Positions 8,201 to 16,452 of a stretch of DNA of 40,737 bases are shown here, piece after piece. Source of the DNA: Desulfobacula sp. (GTDB taxonomy: Bacteria > Desulfobacterota > Desulfobacteria > Desulfobacterales > Desulfobacteraceae). The notes under the pieces were generated by a model. It was not told the origin of the DNA. It searched no databases and saw only the letters and a program-made list of their open reading frames with translations. The number at the start of each line of letters is the position of its first letter. Position 1 is the first letter of the stretch. The position numbers and the translations under genes are program-made. The stretch lies in assembly GCF_021107415.1 (NCBI RefSeq), contig NZ_JAIOSW010000175.1, forward strand, positions 1-40,737, in the 5' to 3' direction.

Positions 8201-9520
8201 TCATTTTTGAAAATAGTCTTTTTCCCGGGAGCGGGCATTGATGATCAGGACTATGGGGGCTGTGATAATATGAGCCATGCGCGTAAAAGGGATCAGGGCC
8301 ATAAAAATGCCTGTCAGGGTTGCATGAGCATACCATATATAGCCGTATATATCTGTTAACCCGGTCATGCCTTTAAACAGCATGCTGATGCCGTAGCCCA
8401 GAAATGCCCATCCCGCCCCGTCGGGCCATCCGGTCATGGCAATACGCAGCCCTTCCAGAATAAATCCCACCAGAACAATAAGACTTATCATTACCGGCAA
8501 CCCCCATCCCGGTTCGGGCAGCGAAGCAATTGTTCCGCCCGGATCATTTCTCTTGCGGCCAATGGCAGCTACCAAACCTATAAAGATCATCAGACCGGTT
8601 ATATCAAAAAATAAGGCTCGCATGGTATGATTCTTATCCATCATGGCTATGGTTACGGATCCATCAGGCAGAAATATCGAAAGTATGAGTGCTACCAGGC
8701 CAAAACCGAAACGGGAAAAAAACGGGAAAAAAATTAGAGAATGGATGATCCAGCGAGCCGGAGACTGTAGGAAAAGTCGTTTCAGTAAAAACACCTCTAC
8801 AAAAATTGTTTTCAGCAGTCGGAAAAATTTATTGGAAAAAAGGGCACTGGATCTGAATCGGGTTTTAACTTTGATTTTTTCGCCTTTGCAAAGTTCTTTC
8901 TTATCTATTGATCCCGAAAACCAGACAGTACCGAGTCCGACCAGGCCCACAAGAAATATAAATAAGGAGACAAGGGTGGTTTTGTCGCCCACTGAGAAGG
9001 TGGCAACATGGCAGGGCATGCAAAGGATACTTTTGGCAGGCAGCATCATGGATGATGCGCCTAATACATTCCCCTGAAAATGGCAGTTTCCACAGCGCTC
9101 ATTATTTTTGGACTGTATTGCCTGATGGAGCGGCAATGCCATGCCGGATCGGAACATACCACTGAAAATGATACGTTCCGATTCAGGATCTATCGTTGGA
9201 ACGCCCTCTTTTATATGGCAGGCCTTGCAGGTAACCCGGCTGTGTGCATCATGAAGCATTTTTTCATCATGAGGCTCATGGCATTGGTTGCAGTCAACCT
9301 GTGCGACCTGTTCATGGTCTTCCTCAGCCGCCTGGGCATGACATTCCAGACATGAAATATCCCTGTGGACAGAGGCTGCATGGTCTACCGCCATTTCTTC
9401 ATGGCATTCCAAACAAAGAGCATTGGTGTAACCGGCTACCGCATCCGAACCATTTACAAATTCAGGTGAGAGTACAATTAAAACTGCCAGAATCCATGCG
9501 GGAATAACAAAAATTTTCAT
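8201..9520 (-). CDS. Hexaheme cytochrome c fused to NarI-type membrane domain
   Basis: A 439-residue exported membrane protein. An N-terminal signal sequence (residues 1-24) precedes six CxxCH heme-binding motifs beginning near residues 36, 57, 77, 98, 143 and 167, which form a periplasmic domain. A transmembrane segment follows at about 181-201, then further membrane helices from about 250 to 425 containing histidines suitable for b-heme ligation (such as RWIIH and YIWYAHATLTG), as in nitrate reductase gamma/HmcE/DsrM-type subunits. It should exchange electrons between quinones, periplasmic hemes and a cytoplasmic partner, here most likely the HdrD-like protein encoded two genes downstream. 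Its ATG overlaps the TAA of the preceding small gene (TAATG), indicating coupling. Electron direction cannot be told from sequence. Confidence 0.85.
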   Translation of the reverse strand: MKIFVIPAWILAVLIVLSPEFVNGSDAVAGYTNALCLECHEEMAVDHAASVHRDISCLECHAQAAEEDHEQVAQVDCNQCHEPHDEKMLHDAHSRVTCKACHIKEGVPTIDPESERIIFSGMFRSGMALPLHQAIQSKNNERCGNCHFQGNVLGASSMMLPAKSILCMPCHVATFSVGDKTTLVSLFIFLVGLVGLGTVWFSGSIDKKELCKGEKIKVKTRFRSSALFSNKFFRLLKTIFVEVFLLKRLFLQSPARWIIHSLIFFPFFSRFGFGLVALILSIFLPDGSVTIAMMDKNHTMRALFFDITGLMIFIGLVAAIGRKRNDPGGTIASLPEPGWGLPVMISLIVLVGFILEGLRIAMTGWPDGAGWAFLGYGISMLFKGMTGLTDIYGYIWYAHATLTGIFMALIPFTRMAHIITAPIVLIINARSREKDYFQK

Positions 9521-9822
9521 TAAAACAACTCGTCACCACTTTTCCCGTTAAGGCCGGGATGACCGTCAAAACGAACCACACCCACAGCAGCTTTCCCAGC
9601 CACAGCCTCTGCAATACGTGCCGTACCCTTGTTACCAAACCCACCACACAATTCAATGGCTTCTATTCCTTCTTCAACCAATTGTATGGCAAGTGCTTCA
9701 GCCTCCTTATAGTTGCCGGCCGCAACCGCAGTCAATTCCACTTGCGGTGTCACAACTGTCTGTCGATCTTTATCAGGATTAACCTCTGGTGCCAAAAAAA
9801 TAAACGCTGCCTTTAAAGCCAT
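9520..9822 (-). CDS. Small conserved protein, DUF6506-like
   Basis: A 100-residue soluble protein starting MALKAAFIFLAPEV, with a glycine-rich segment AIELCGGFGNKGTARI and a Val/Gly-rich end (VGVVRFDGHPGLNG). I recall similar short proteins grouped as DUF6506, but give this with caution. No catalytic motif is evident; one Cys (in ELCGGFG) and several Gly-rich turns suggest an alpha/beta fold. It lies 45 bp after acoX and overlaps the hexaheme gene by one base (TAATG), so it belongs to the acetoin run. Function unknown. Confidence 0.65.
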   Translation of the reverse strand: MALKAAFIFLAPEVNPDKDRQTVVTPQVELTAVAAGNYKEAEALAIQLVEEGIEAIELCGGFGNKGTARIAEAVAGKAAVGVVRFDGHPGLNGKSGDELF

Positions 9823-9867
9823 TTTCGTATCCTTTCATTAGTTTGTTTTTAGGTTAATTGTGCATAT

Positions 9868-10854
9868 TTATGCTGCCGGTGCAAAAATTTTCTTTTTCAT
9901 TGCAACTGCCATTGTCCGACTGACATCCACGACCATGGGACCGTCCGCTGAAAGTCGTATCGCCGCCTTTTGCTTCCTTTTGATTTCCACCTCCCGTTCC
10001 CCATCCAACGCCACCACACAAGGAGTAAAGGCAATATCCATTTCTTCACCAGCCGTCATTAATTGCATGTTTTCGATCAATACCTCTTCAATAATTCCGG
10101 GTGCTATGGGCGCGGTGACTGACCGTCCATTTTTGCCTAATTCCAGAGCCATACTGAAAGGCTCGTCCGGAGCAATGGAACGGAGCATCCCGCCGATGGA
10201 GGAAAAACCGATGTTTGCCGGACTGGCACGATTTAAAAAAATTTGTCTAATTTTATCCATTTTCCATATAGCCCGGGACCCGATAAATACATCCGTAGTG
10301 ACCACGGCATCTACCAGTGCGATATCGACAACTTTGTTTTCAATGATAACCTCCAGGCGGGTGGATTGAAAGGTTCCCTCCTTCCGGGAGACTTTTCCGG
10401 TGCCGATCAGGCCGGCCGCAAGCCCTGCCACTGTTCCTTCAATCATATAGGGAAATACGTTGTTTGTGCCGGTTGACAGGGGCAAAATCGGAACCTGATC
10501 CGCTCCCTTGGCCACCACCCGGTTGGTGCCGTCACCGCCCAGGGTGACAATGCAGCCGGCCCCTTGCTGGGCCAACAGCTGGGCCGCCTTGATGGAATCA
10601 CGTTGGTCCGCCTTGGTGTTGAATTGCAGCCTTTCAGCTGACAGGTTGACTTGCAAGCCGTCCAGGGCTCGCTCCACAATCCCGTGATAATCCGGCATAT
10701 AAGCAATTTGGTGGATACCGGCAGTTTGCAGGCCCAGGAGGACGCGGCGTACAATGCGAATTTTTTCCTGATTATCGAACACACTGCTGTAGGCGACAAG
10801 CCGACGGATATCCTTTCCTGAGGCCGGATTGGCTATGATACCGATCAATGACAT
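9868..10854 (-). CDS. acoX: AcoX-like protein, NAD kinase family
   Basis: A 328-residue cytoplasmic protein related to ATP-NAD kinases, found in many acetoin catabolic operons, where its precise role is still unknown. It begins GIIANPASGKD, a phosphate-loop-like start, and has the NAD-kinase signature LGGDGTNR at about residues 105-112 plus LPLSTGTNNVFP, equivalent to the conserved GTxN segment. I prefer the ATG at 10854, preceded by AAGAAAGG 7 bases upstream and matching the usual family start. An in-frame start 34 codons earlier (10956) has no ribosome-binding site and gives an atypical leader. It follows acoB by about 116 bp on the same strand. Assignment rests on the motif and the operon context. 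Confidence 0.85.
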   Translation of the reverse strand: MSLIGIIANPASGKDIRRLVAYSSVFDNQEKIRIVRRVLLGLQTAGIHQIAYMPDYHGIVERALDGLQVNLSAERLQFNTKADQRDSIKAAQLLAQQGAGCIVTLGGDGTNRVVAKGADQVPILPLSTGTNNVFPYMIEGTVAGLAAGLIGTGKVSRKEGTFQSTRLEVIIENKVVDIALVDAVVTTDVFIGSRAIWKMDKIRQIFLNRASPANIGFSSIGGMLRSIAPDEPFSMALELGKNGRSVTAPIAPGIIEEVLIENMQLMTAGEEMDIAFTPCVVALDGEREVEIKRKQKAAIRLSADGPMVVDVSRTMAVAMKKKIFAPAA

Positions 10855-10970
10855 ATTTAAACCTTTCTTGTCGGCATTAAAAGATTGTCCATCTTTCAAC
10901 GCCATTTTTAAACTCAGTAACTGTATCTTGCCCAAGATACTATCCGGGCAAGACACTCTTATACTACAAT

Positions 10971-11945
10971 TTAAGCCATCACTTTTTTAACAGCATCAAT
11001 CAGCTGCTGCTCGCTCGGTATATAGGCTTTCTCTAACGGTGGAGAAAAAGGAACCGGACAAAAAGGTGCCGCCACTCGTAAAATCGGTGCATCCAGGTAA
11101 TCAAAGCCGTCTTCAGCCACTTGGGCAGCTATTTCAGCCCCTGATCCGGCAAATTTCACCTCTTCGTGCATAATTATCAGCCGGTGTGTCTTTTTAACCG
11201 ATGCAATAATTGTCTCTCCATCCAGTGGATATAGCGTACGCGGGTCTACCACTTCCAGGCTGATTCCGTCGGTTGCAAGCTTCTCAGCTGCACCCAATGC
11301 AGTATGTACCATATTGGCGGTTGCCACAACCGTAACGTCTTTACCTTCCCGCTTAATATCGGCCTGGCCAAGGGGGATAGTGTAATCGCCCTCAGGAACC
11401 TCCCCTTCCATGGCATAAAGCATTTTATGTTCCAGGAAAACCACTGGATTGTCATCACGGATCGCTTCGATCAAAAGCCCTTTGGCATCATAAGGTGTGC
11501 TGGGCATGGCCACCTTTAGTCCCGGAAGGTGCATGAATAAAGCTTCCAGGCATTGAGAGTGCTGGGCTGCAGCCCCGATTCCTGCGCCGCATGAGGCGCG
11601 CATGACCATGGGAATTTTGGCTTTGCCACCAAACATATATTTCATCTTTCCGGCCTGATTATAAAGCTGGTCCAGGGCCACACCGATAAAATCGATAAAC
11701 ATCATTTCAATTACCGGCCGAAGACCAGTGCTTGCCGCTCCCACCGCTGTCCCGACAATGGCACTTTCGGTAATAGGGGTATCTTTCACCCGCTTTTCAC
11801 CAAACTGGTCGAGAAGGCCGGCCGTTACGCCAAAACACCCGCCAAAAACCCCCACATCCTCACCAGCGACATAAATATTGGGATCACGTTCCATTTCGAC
11901 AACATGGGCATCTCTTATTGCTTCTGCAAAAGTCATATTAGGCAT
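10971..11945 (-). CDS. acoB: Acetoin dehydrogenase E1 component, beta subunit
   Basis: A 324-residue transketolase-like protein that forms the thiamine diphosphate-dependent E1 enzyme with AcoA, cleaving acetoin to acetaldehyde and transferring an acetyl group to the lipoyl arm of AcoC. Visible hallmarks include FAEAIRDAHVVEMERDPNIYVAGEDVGVFGG, the PITESAIVGTAVGAASTGLRPV segment and FIDFIGVALDQLYNQAGKMKYMFGG, all typical of 2-oxoacid/acetoin E1 beta chains. The C-terminal transketolase domain has VVDPRTLYPLDGETI. GGAGG lies upstream of the ATG at 11945. It follows acoA by 92 bp. The acetoin specificity is inferred from AcoX and AcoR in the same cluster; a pyruvate or other 2-oxoacid substrate cannot be excluded from sequence alone. 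Confidence 0.9.
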   Translation of the reverse strand: MPNMTFAEAIRDAHVVEMERDPNIYVAGEDVGVFGGCFGVTAGLLDQFGEKRVKDTPITESAIVGTAVGAASTGLRPVIEMMFIDFIGVALDQLYNQAGKMKYMFGGKAKIPMVMRASCGAGIGAAAQHSQCLEALFMHLPGLKVAMPSTPYDAKGLLIEAIRDDNPVVFLEHKMLYAMEGEVPEGDYTIPLGQADIKREGKDVTVVATANMVHTALGAAEKLATDGISLEVVDPRTLYPLDGETIIASVKKTHRLIIMHEEVKFAGSGAEIAAQVAEDGFDYLDAPILRVAAPFCPVPFSPPLEKAYIPSEQQLIDAVKKVMA

Positions 11946-12037
11946 TTTTTAATCCTCCTTTTGGATTTCTATCTTTGGCTAAAACTTAAAACGTACACTA
12001 TATAAGGGTATTTACTTGAAAAAATAGCCCTTACTGC

Positions 12038-12997
12038 CTAAGTATACACATCTTCTAATAGTTCGGATATATCGGGAAACGGGCTTTCTTCGGCAAATTG
12101 TTCGGCTGCGATCAGATCATTTTGAAGCCCCTTTTTAATCTCCTCAATTTTGCTCCCGGTCAGCAGTTCCATCTCCAACAGTTTTTGTTCCAGCCGCGGA
12201 ATCGGGTCTTTTTCTTTCCACTCCTCAAGTTCCGCATCCTCTCGATAGGCACAGGGATCGCCTTCAAAGTGCCCCCGGTGACGATAGGTTTTACATTCAA
12301 TCAGAGATGGCCCCCTGCCCTGGCGTGCACGGTCGATACCCTCAGCGGCTGCTTCACAGACGGCAACAACATCATTTCCGTCCACAACCACACCGGGTAT
12401 ATCGTATCCCGCTGCGCGGTCAGCCACGTTGGGAACGCACATAGAATTAATCGTGCAGGAAGAGATGCCGTACATATTGTTTTCATTGATAAACACCACC
12501 GGAAGCTTCCAGCATGCGGCCAGGTTCATGGCCTCATGAGTGGTTCCCTGGTTGGATGCACCATCACCGAAAAAACAGACCGCTACATTGCCATTGTCCA
12601 GGTATTGGCAAGCCAGCGCAGCTCCGGAAGCCAAAGGCGGACCTCCGCCCACAATACCGTTGGCTCCCATAATGCCAAGATCACGATCGGCAATATGCAT
12701 TGAGCCGCCTTTTCCCTTGCAGTAACCGGTTTTTTTACCGAACAGCTCGGCCATCATCTTCTTGATGTCGCCGCCTTTGGCAATGAGATGACCGTGGCCA
12801 CGGTGGGTGCTGGTGATATAATCCTTGTCGGTCAAATTCTCGCACACACCGGTGGCAACAGCCTCTTCACCCACATACAGGTGAACAAAACCGGGAATTT
12901 TACCATCGGCAAAAAGCTCGGCAACCCGATTTTCAAAGGTTCGAATCTTGACCATGGTGGTGTACATTTTAATTAATTGTTCATTGGTCAGGTCCAT
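12038..12997 (-). CDS. acoA: Acetoin dehydrogenase E1 component, alpha subunit
   Basis: A 319-residue thiamine diphosphate-binding subunit. The family signature HRGHGHLIAKGGD appears near residue 85, followed by GKGGSMHIAD and the ThDP/Mg motif GDGASNQG...INENN around residues 167-197. A later YRHRGHFEGDP carries the conserved His-Arg-Gly-His phosphorylation-loop-like motif. The short N-terminus (LIKMYTTMVKIRTFENRVAELF) is typical of the AcoA/branched type. AAGGAGG precedes the ATG at 12997. It is separated from the Lin0512-type gene upstream by 124 bp and from acoB downstream by 92 bp. The E1 alpha assignment is secure; acetoin as substrate is from context. Confidence 0.91.
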   Translation of the reverse strand: MDLTNEQLIKMYTTMVKIRTFENRVAELFADGKIPGFVHLYVGEEAVATGVCENLTDKDYITSTHRGHGHLIAKGGDIKKMMAELFGKKTGYCKGKGGSMHIADRDLGIMGANGIVGGGPPLASGAALACQYLDNGNVAVCFFGDGASNQGTTHEAMNLAACWKLPVVFINENNMYGISSCTINSMCVPNVADRAAGYDIPGVVVDGNDVVAVCEAAAEGIDRARQGRGPSLIECKTYRHRGHFEGDPCAYREDAELEEWKEKDPIPRLEQKLLEMELLTGSKIEEIKKGLQNDLIAAEQFAEESPFPDISELLEDVYT

Positions 12998-13121
12998 TGG
13001 TTTCCTCCTTGATTTTTTTAAAATTGATAAACAGCTTCATAAAATACCGTTAAATTTATTGTGTTGGCTATATATCCCTCCTTTCCATGGAGCAGTGATA
13101 AATTCCATCCAGGAATCAGGC

Positions 13122-13481
13122 TCAGAAAATGGAAACCGTCACTGCTGCATTGACCACAACGATTTGATCACAATTTGGTGCAAAATTGGGCACACACAAC
13201 CCCTCCACAACCATGCCGCCCGCCACCGAGCGCGCAGTTTTTAGTCCGATGGGTGCAATGTCCTTGACCTGCTCCAAATCCACTTCATCCGGTCTTGGAG
13301 AGGCCACGATAATATCCACCTGTACAGCCTCAAGATCATCCATGCCCATAATTTCTACTAATCCACACAGACAACTTCTTGAAATGGCATCCTTCACAGC
13401 CCGGCATGCGGCCTTGGTGACGTCTTCTCCGTGCAGATCAGCCCCTGTTCCGATTTCAACAATAAAACGTTTTGATTTCAT
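13122..13481 (-). CDS. Lin0512-family conserved protein
   Basis: A 119-residue protein carrying the signature of the Lin0512 family, GxGxDxHG, as GTGADLHG near residues 11-18. The rest (MGMDDLEAVQVDIIVASPRP and KTARSVAGGMVVEGLCVPNF) also looks like this family. Members are small, broadly but patchily distributed, and lack an assigned function. The ATG overlaps the TGA of the lipB-lipA gene (TGATG), so it is translated as part of the acetoin/lipoate run. The conserved Asp-His suggests ligand or metal binding, which is inference. Confidence 0.75.
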   Translation of the reverse strand: MKSKRFIVEIGTGADLHGEDVTKAACRAVKDAISRSCLCGLVEIMGMDDLEAVQVDIIVASPRPDEVDLEQVKDIAPIGLKTARSVAGGMVVEGLCVPNFAPNCDQIVVVNAAVTVSIF

Positions 13482-15034
13482 CAGCCTACCTTTCTAAGCG
13501 AATTGTTATGGAACACAGTCCCGCCTGCACCCATCATTTCACCGGCACGATAGGAACTTCTTACCAGCGGTCCTGCGGCCACGGATGTAAACCCCATGGT
13601 TCCGGCAGTTTCGGCCCACATCTCAAATTCTTCCGGCAAAACATACCGCTTCATCGCCACATGATCTTTGGACGGGGCCAGATACTGCCCTATAGTGAGC
13701 AGCATACAACCGGCATATTTTAAATCCATAAGGGTTTTTTTGATCTCATCTTTGGTTTCACCAAGGCCCAGCATAAGGCCTGATTTAACTAAAAGCCCCC
13801 GGGAGAAAGCATATGATAAAACCCCAAGTGAGCGTCGGTATTCAGCCTCGGGTCGAACCCCGGCATACAGCCGGGGCACGGTTTCAATATTATGGTTGAA
13901 CACATCGGGCCGTGCTGCACATACCACGTCCATGGACGGAATATTCCCCTTAAAATCCGGCACTAATATTTCTACAGATACGCCGGGACAATGCTGCCGG
14001 ATCAGACGGATGGTCATGGCAAACTGCCCGGCCCCACCGTCGGGTAAATCATCCCGGGTCACAGAGGTGACCACGGCATGGGTTAACCCCAATTCCTTTA
14101 CAGCCATGGCGACCCGTTTGGGTTCCCCGTCATCTAAAGAATGGGGTGCACCCTTGTCCACGGCACAAAATCGGCATCTGCGGGTGCAGCTTGTTCCCAG
14201 GATCATGAAGGTGGCAGTGCCCTGGTGAAAGCATTCCTCCTGGTTAGGGCAATGGGCACTCTGGCAGACAGTGGCCAGGTTCAGACGCTTCAGCTGCTTT
14301 TCCATGCGATCCACAGCTTCAAGGTCAGCTGTCGGTTTAACCAGCCATTGGGGCCGTCTGCCAGGTCTGGCTTTTGCTTTTTCACCGGGGGTATAACCCA
14401 GTTGAGTGCAAAAATGGCCAACAAAGGTCTTTTTTACACTGGATATGTCTACCGGACCATCTATTTCATGATCCATGGAAGTTATTTTTTCTTCTTTCTG
14501 ACCGCAGGGAACAATCAGGTCGAACCATCCGGGATCTGTACAGACATTCAAGGCGATCCCATGGCAGGTGACATGCTCGCGCACCGACAGACCTACACTG
14601 GCGATCTTGGCTCCCTTTACCCACAGGCCGGGTTTCCCCTTTTTAAATTCAGGAACCAGCTGGTAGTCCTGCAGCACTTTGGCAACAGTATCGAGCAATC
14701 GTTTCAAAAAAGCGTGAATATCTTTATCTCTGACCTTAACAATAGGATAAACCACTAATTGCCCCGGTCCATGAAACGTTGCCCTGCCACCCCTGTCCAC
14801 CTTATGCAGGGAAATGTCCTTTTGGTCCAGGACCTCTTTTGCAACACGAAGATCCTTCAGGCTTCCGCTGCGGCCGATGGTCACAACTGGTGGGTGTTCA
14901 ACCAGGATTAAGCGATCCAACGTCCGGCCTTTTATCCGTTCGGCAACCAGTTGGTGCTGACGGATAAGGGCCTGGGCGTAGTCAAGCATTCCCCAATCAA
15001 TGATTTGAATTTCTTTCAATCTATGATTCTCCAT
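13481..15034 (-). CDS. lipB-lipA: LipB-LipA fusion: octanoyltransferase plus lipoyl synthase
   Basis: A single 517-residue ORF joins the two enzymes of de novo lipoate assembly. Residues 1 to about 220 are LipB: RGGRATFHGPGQLVVYP, then GAKIASVG with catalytic-type Lys143, and VPCG with the catalytic Cys177; it moves octanoyl from ACP to a lipoyl domain. Residues from about 230 are LipA: the auxiliary cluster CQSAHCPNQEEC (Cys257, 262, 268), the radical-SAM CTRRCRFC (Cys283, 287, 290) and the C-terminal VRSSYRAGE with the conserved Ser cluster ligand; it inserts two sulfurs. All key residues are present. I chose the ATG at 15034, 7 bases after the E3 stop, with GGAG 11 bases upstream; a longer reading from 15091 would overlap lpd. 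A fusion would couple the two steps on one lipoyl domain. The two halves meet without frameshift. Confidence 0.93.
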   Translation of the reverse strand: MENHRLKEIQIIDWGMLDYAQALIRQHQLVAERIKGRTLDRLILVEHPPVVTIGRSGSLKDLRVAKEVLDQKDISLHKVDRGGRATFHGPGQLVVYPIVKVRDKDIHAFLKRLLDTVAKVLQDYQLVPEFKKGKPGLWVKGAKIASVGLSVREHVTCHGIALNVCTDPGWFDLIVPCGQKEEKITSMDHEIDGPVDISSVKKTFVGHFCTQLGYTPGEKAKARPGRRPQWLVKPTADLEAVDRMEKQLKRLNLATVCQSAHCPNQEECFHQGTATFMILGTSCTRRCRFCAVDKGAPHSLDDGEPKRVAMAVKELGLTHAVVTSVTRDDLPDGGAGQFAMTIRLIRQHCPGVSVEILVPDFKGNIPSMDVVCAARPDVFNHNIETVPRLYAGVRPEAEYRRSLGVLSYAFSRGLLVKSGLMLGLGETKDEIKKTLMDLKYAGCMLLTIGQYLAPSKDHVAMKRYVLPEEFEMWAETAGTMGFTSVAAGPLVRSSYRAGEMMGAGGTVFHNNSLRKVG

Positions 15035-15041
15035 CAAAGTA

Positions 15042-16412
15042 TCAGCTCCTGGGCAGATATAATGCCCAATCTCCGGCGTCCCGGGCAGCATCGACCACGG
15101 CTTCTGAAAAAGTAGGATGGACTCTGATGCTGCGGGCCAGTTCCTGAACAGTGGCTTCCAGTTGCATGGCCATTACTGCCTCACCAATGATTTCTGTGGC
15201 ATTGGAACCCACGATATGCACTCCTAAAATTTCACCATACCGGGTATCGAAAACAATTTTTACAGCACCGTCTACTTGATTGCGGACCATAGCCAGCCCA
15301 TTGATGGCATACGGGAAAACACCGGTTTCCACATCATACCCTTTTTTTTCCGCCTCTTCTTCCGAAAGTCCTACAGCGCCCATCTCAGGCTGTGTCCACA
15401 GGCATCTGGGAATCAGATGAAAGGAATAACAATTATTTTCTACCATTGCATTTTCAGCTGCAAAAACAGCCATGGACGAAGCCGCGTGACTGAGCATCCA
15501 GCCGCCGGTTGCATCACCAATGGCAAAAATTCCTTTAACCGAGGTCTCAAGCCTGTCATTTACCCGGATGCCATTGTCTTTATTCAACTCGACACCTATC
15601 TTTTCCAAACCCAGGTTTTTGGTATTGGGCACCCTTTTGGAAACCAGGACTTTTTCCACGGTAACACTATCCTCTTTTGTGCCGGAAAGTTTGCAGACAG
15701 TCCCTGCCTTGGTTGTTTCAACGGACTCAACAGATGTCCGGGGCATGATTTGAACTCCATTTTCCCTTAATGCCTGTGCAATTCTCTGGCTTGTGTCTGA
15801 ATCTTCTTTGGGTAAAATCCTTGCCGGTTCAGCCGCCATGATGACTTTGCACCCGAATGCATTGAGTAAAAAGGCCATCTCGACTTCAATGTAACCAAAG
15901 CCGCAAACCAGTATGGACTCGGGCACTGCTGTCATTTCCAACACGTCGTCGGTGGTCATGGCGGCTGTATCTAACCCTGGTATCTTCTGAGTACCCAGGG
16001 AACTGCCCGTGGCTACAATAATTTTTTTGGTTTCAATGGTACGGCCATCCACATCCACTTCCTGCGGGCTTTTTATAACAGCACGTCCTTTAATAACCTC
16101 AACACCGTTGTTTTGTAAAAGAGCTTCCATACCCATGCGGATCTCAGCCGAAACACCGCTTTTTCTTTCCCCAAGCATCTTAAAATCAATTCCTTTAACA
16201 CAGGCATTGATACCGAACGTCTTCCCTGTCTCAACCTGGTCAAGAAACTTCCCGGCCTTCAGCCATACTTTGCTGGGAATGCATCCTCGGTTAACACAAG
16301 TGCCGCCGGTTTCAGCACATTCAGCCAATACAACACCAGCTCCTAACTGGGCAGCACGGATTGCGGCTGCATAACCGCCTGATCCGCCACCGATAACCAT
16401 TACATCGTTCAT
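15042..16412 (-). CDS. lpd: Dihydrolipoamide dehydrogenase, E3 of acetoin dehydrogenase
   Basis: A 456-residue FAD flavoprotein that reoxidises dihydrolipoyl groups on AcoC, normally passing electrons to NAD+. The N-terminal FAD motif GGGSGGYAAAIRAAQLG is followed by the redox disulfide GGTCVNRGCIPSK. The second nucleotide-binding motif is CGFGYIEVEMAFLLNAFG and the FAD-binding ATG/GD segment is GIFAIGDATGG. The C-terminal active-site His-Glu pair is RVHPTFSEAV. AAGGAGTA precedes the ATG at 16412. It is 40 bp after acoC, with the lipB-lipA start 7 bp after its stop. Equivalent to acoL of other acetoin clusters. Secure. Confidence 0.95.
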   Translation of the reverse strand: MNDVMVIGGGSGGYAAAIRAAQLGAGVVLAECAETGGTCVNRGCIPSKVWLKAGKFLDQVETGKTFGINACVKGIDFKMLGERKSGVSAEIRMGMEALLQNNGVEVIKGRAVIKSPQEVDVDGRTIETKKIIVATGSSLGTQKIPGLDTAAMTTDDVLEMTAVPESILVCGFGYIEVEMAFLLNAFGCKVIMAAEPARILPKEDSDTSQRIAQALRENGVQIMPRTSVESVETTKAGTVCKLSGTKEDSVTVEKVLVSKRVPNTKNLGLEKIGVELNKDNGIRVNDRLETSVKGIFAIGDATGGWMLSHAASSMAVFAAENAMVENNCYSFHLIPRCLWTQPEMGAVGLSEEEAEKKGYDVETGVFPYAINGLAMVRNQVDGAVKIVFDTRYGEILGVHIVGSNATEIIGEAVMAMQLEATVQELARSIRVHPTFSEAVVDAARDAGDWALYLPRS

Positions 16413-16452
16413 TATTACTCCTTGTTGGAATTAATGGGTTTAATTTTGGCTG

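Noticed and set aside
6531..9520. A standard sHdr (sulfur-oxidising heterodisulfide reductase) locus
   Set aside because: Only one HdrD-like protein and a GcvH-like carrier are present; hdrC1B1A-type genes, the sHdr-specific lipoate assembly genes and sulfur carriers are absent.
12098..12703. Plus-strand ORF of 201 codons opposite acoA
   Set aside because: Fully antisense to the conserved E1 alpha gene; no independent evidence of coding.
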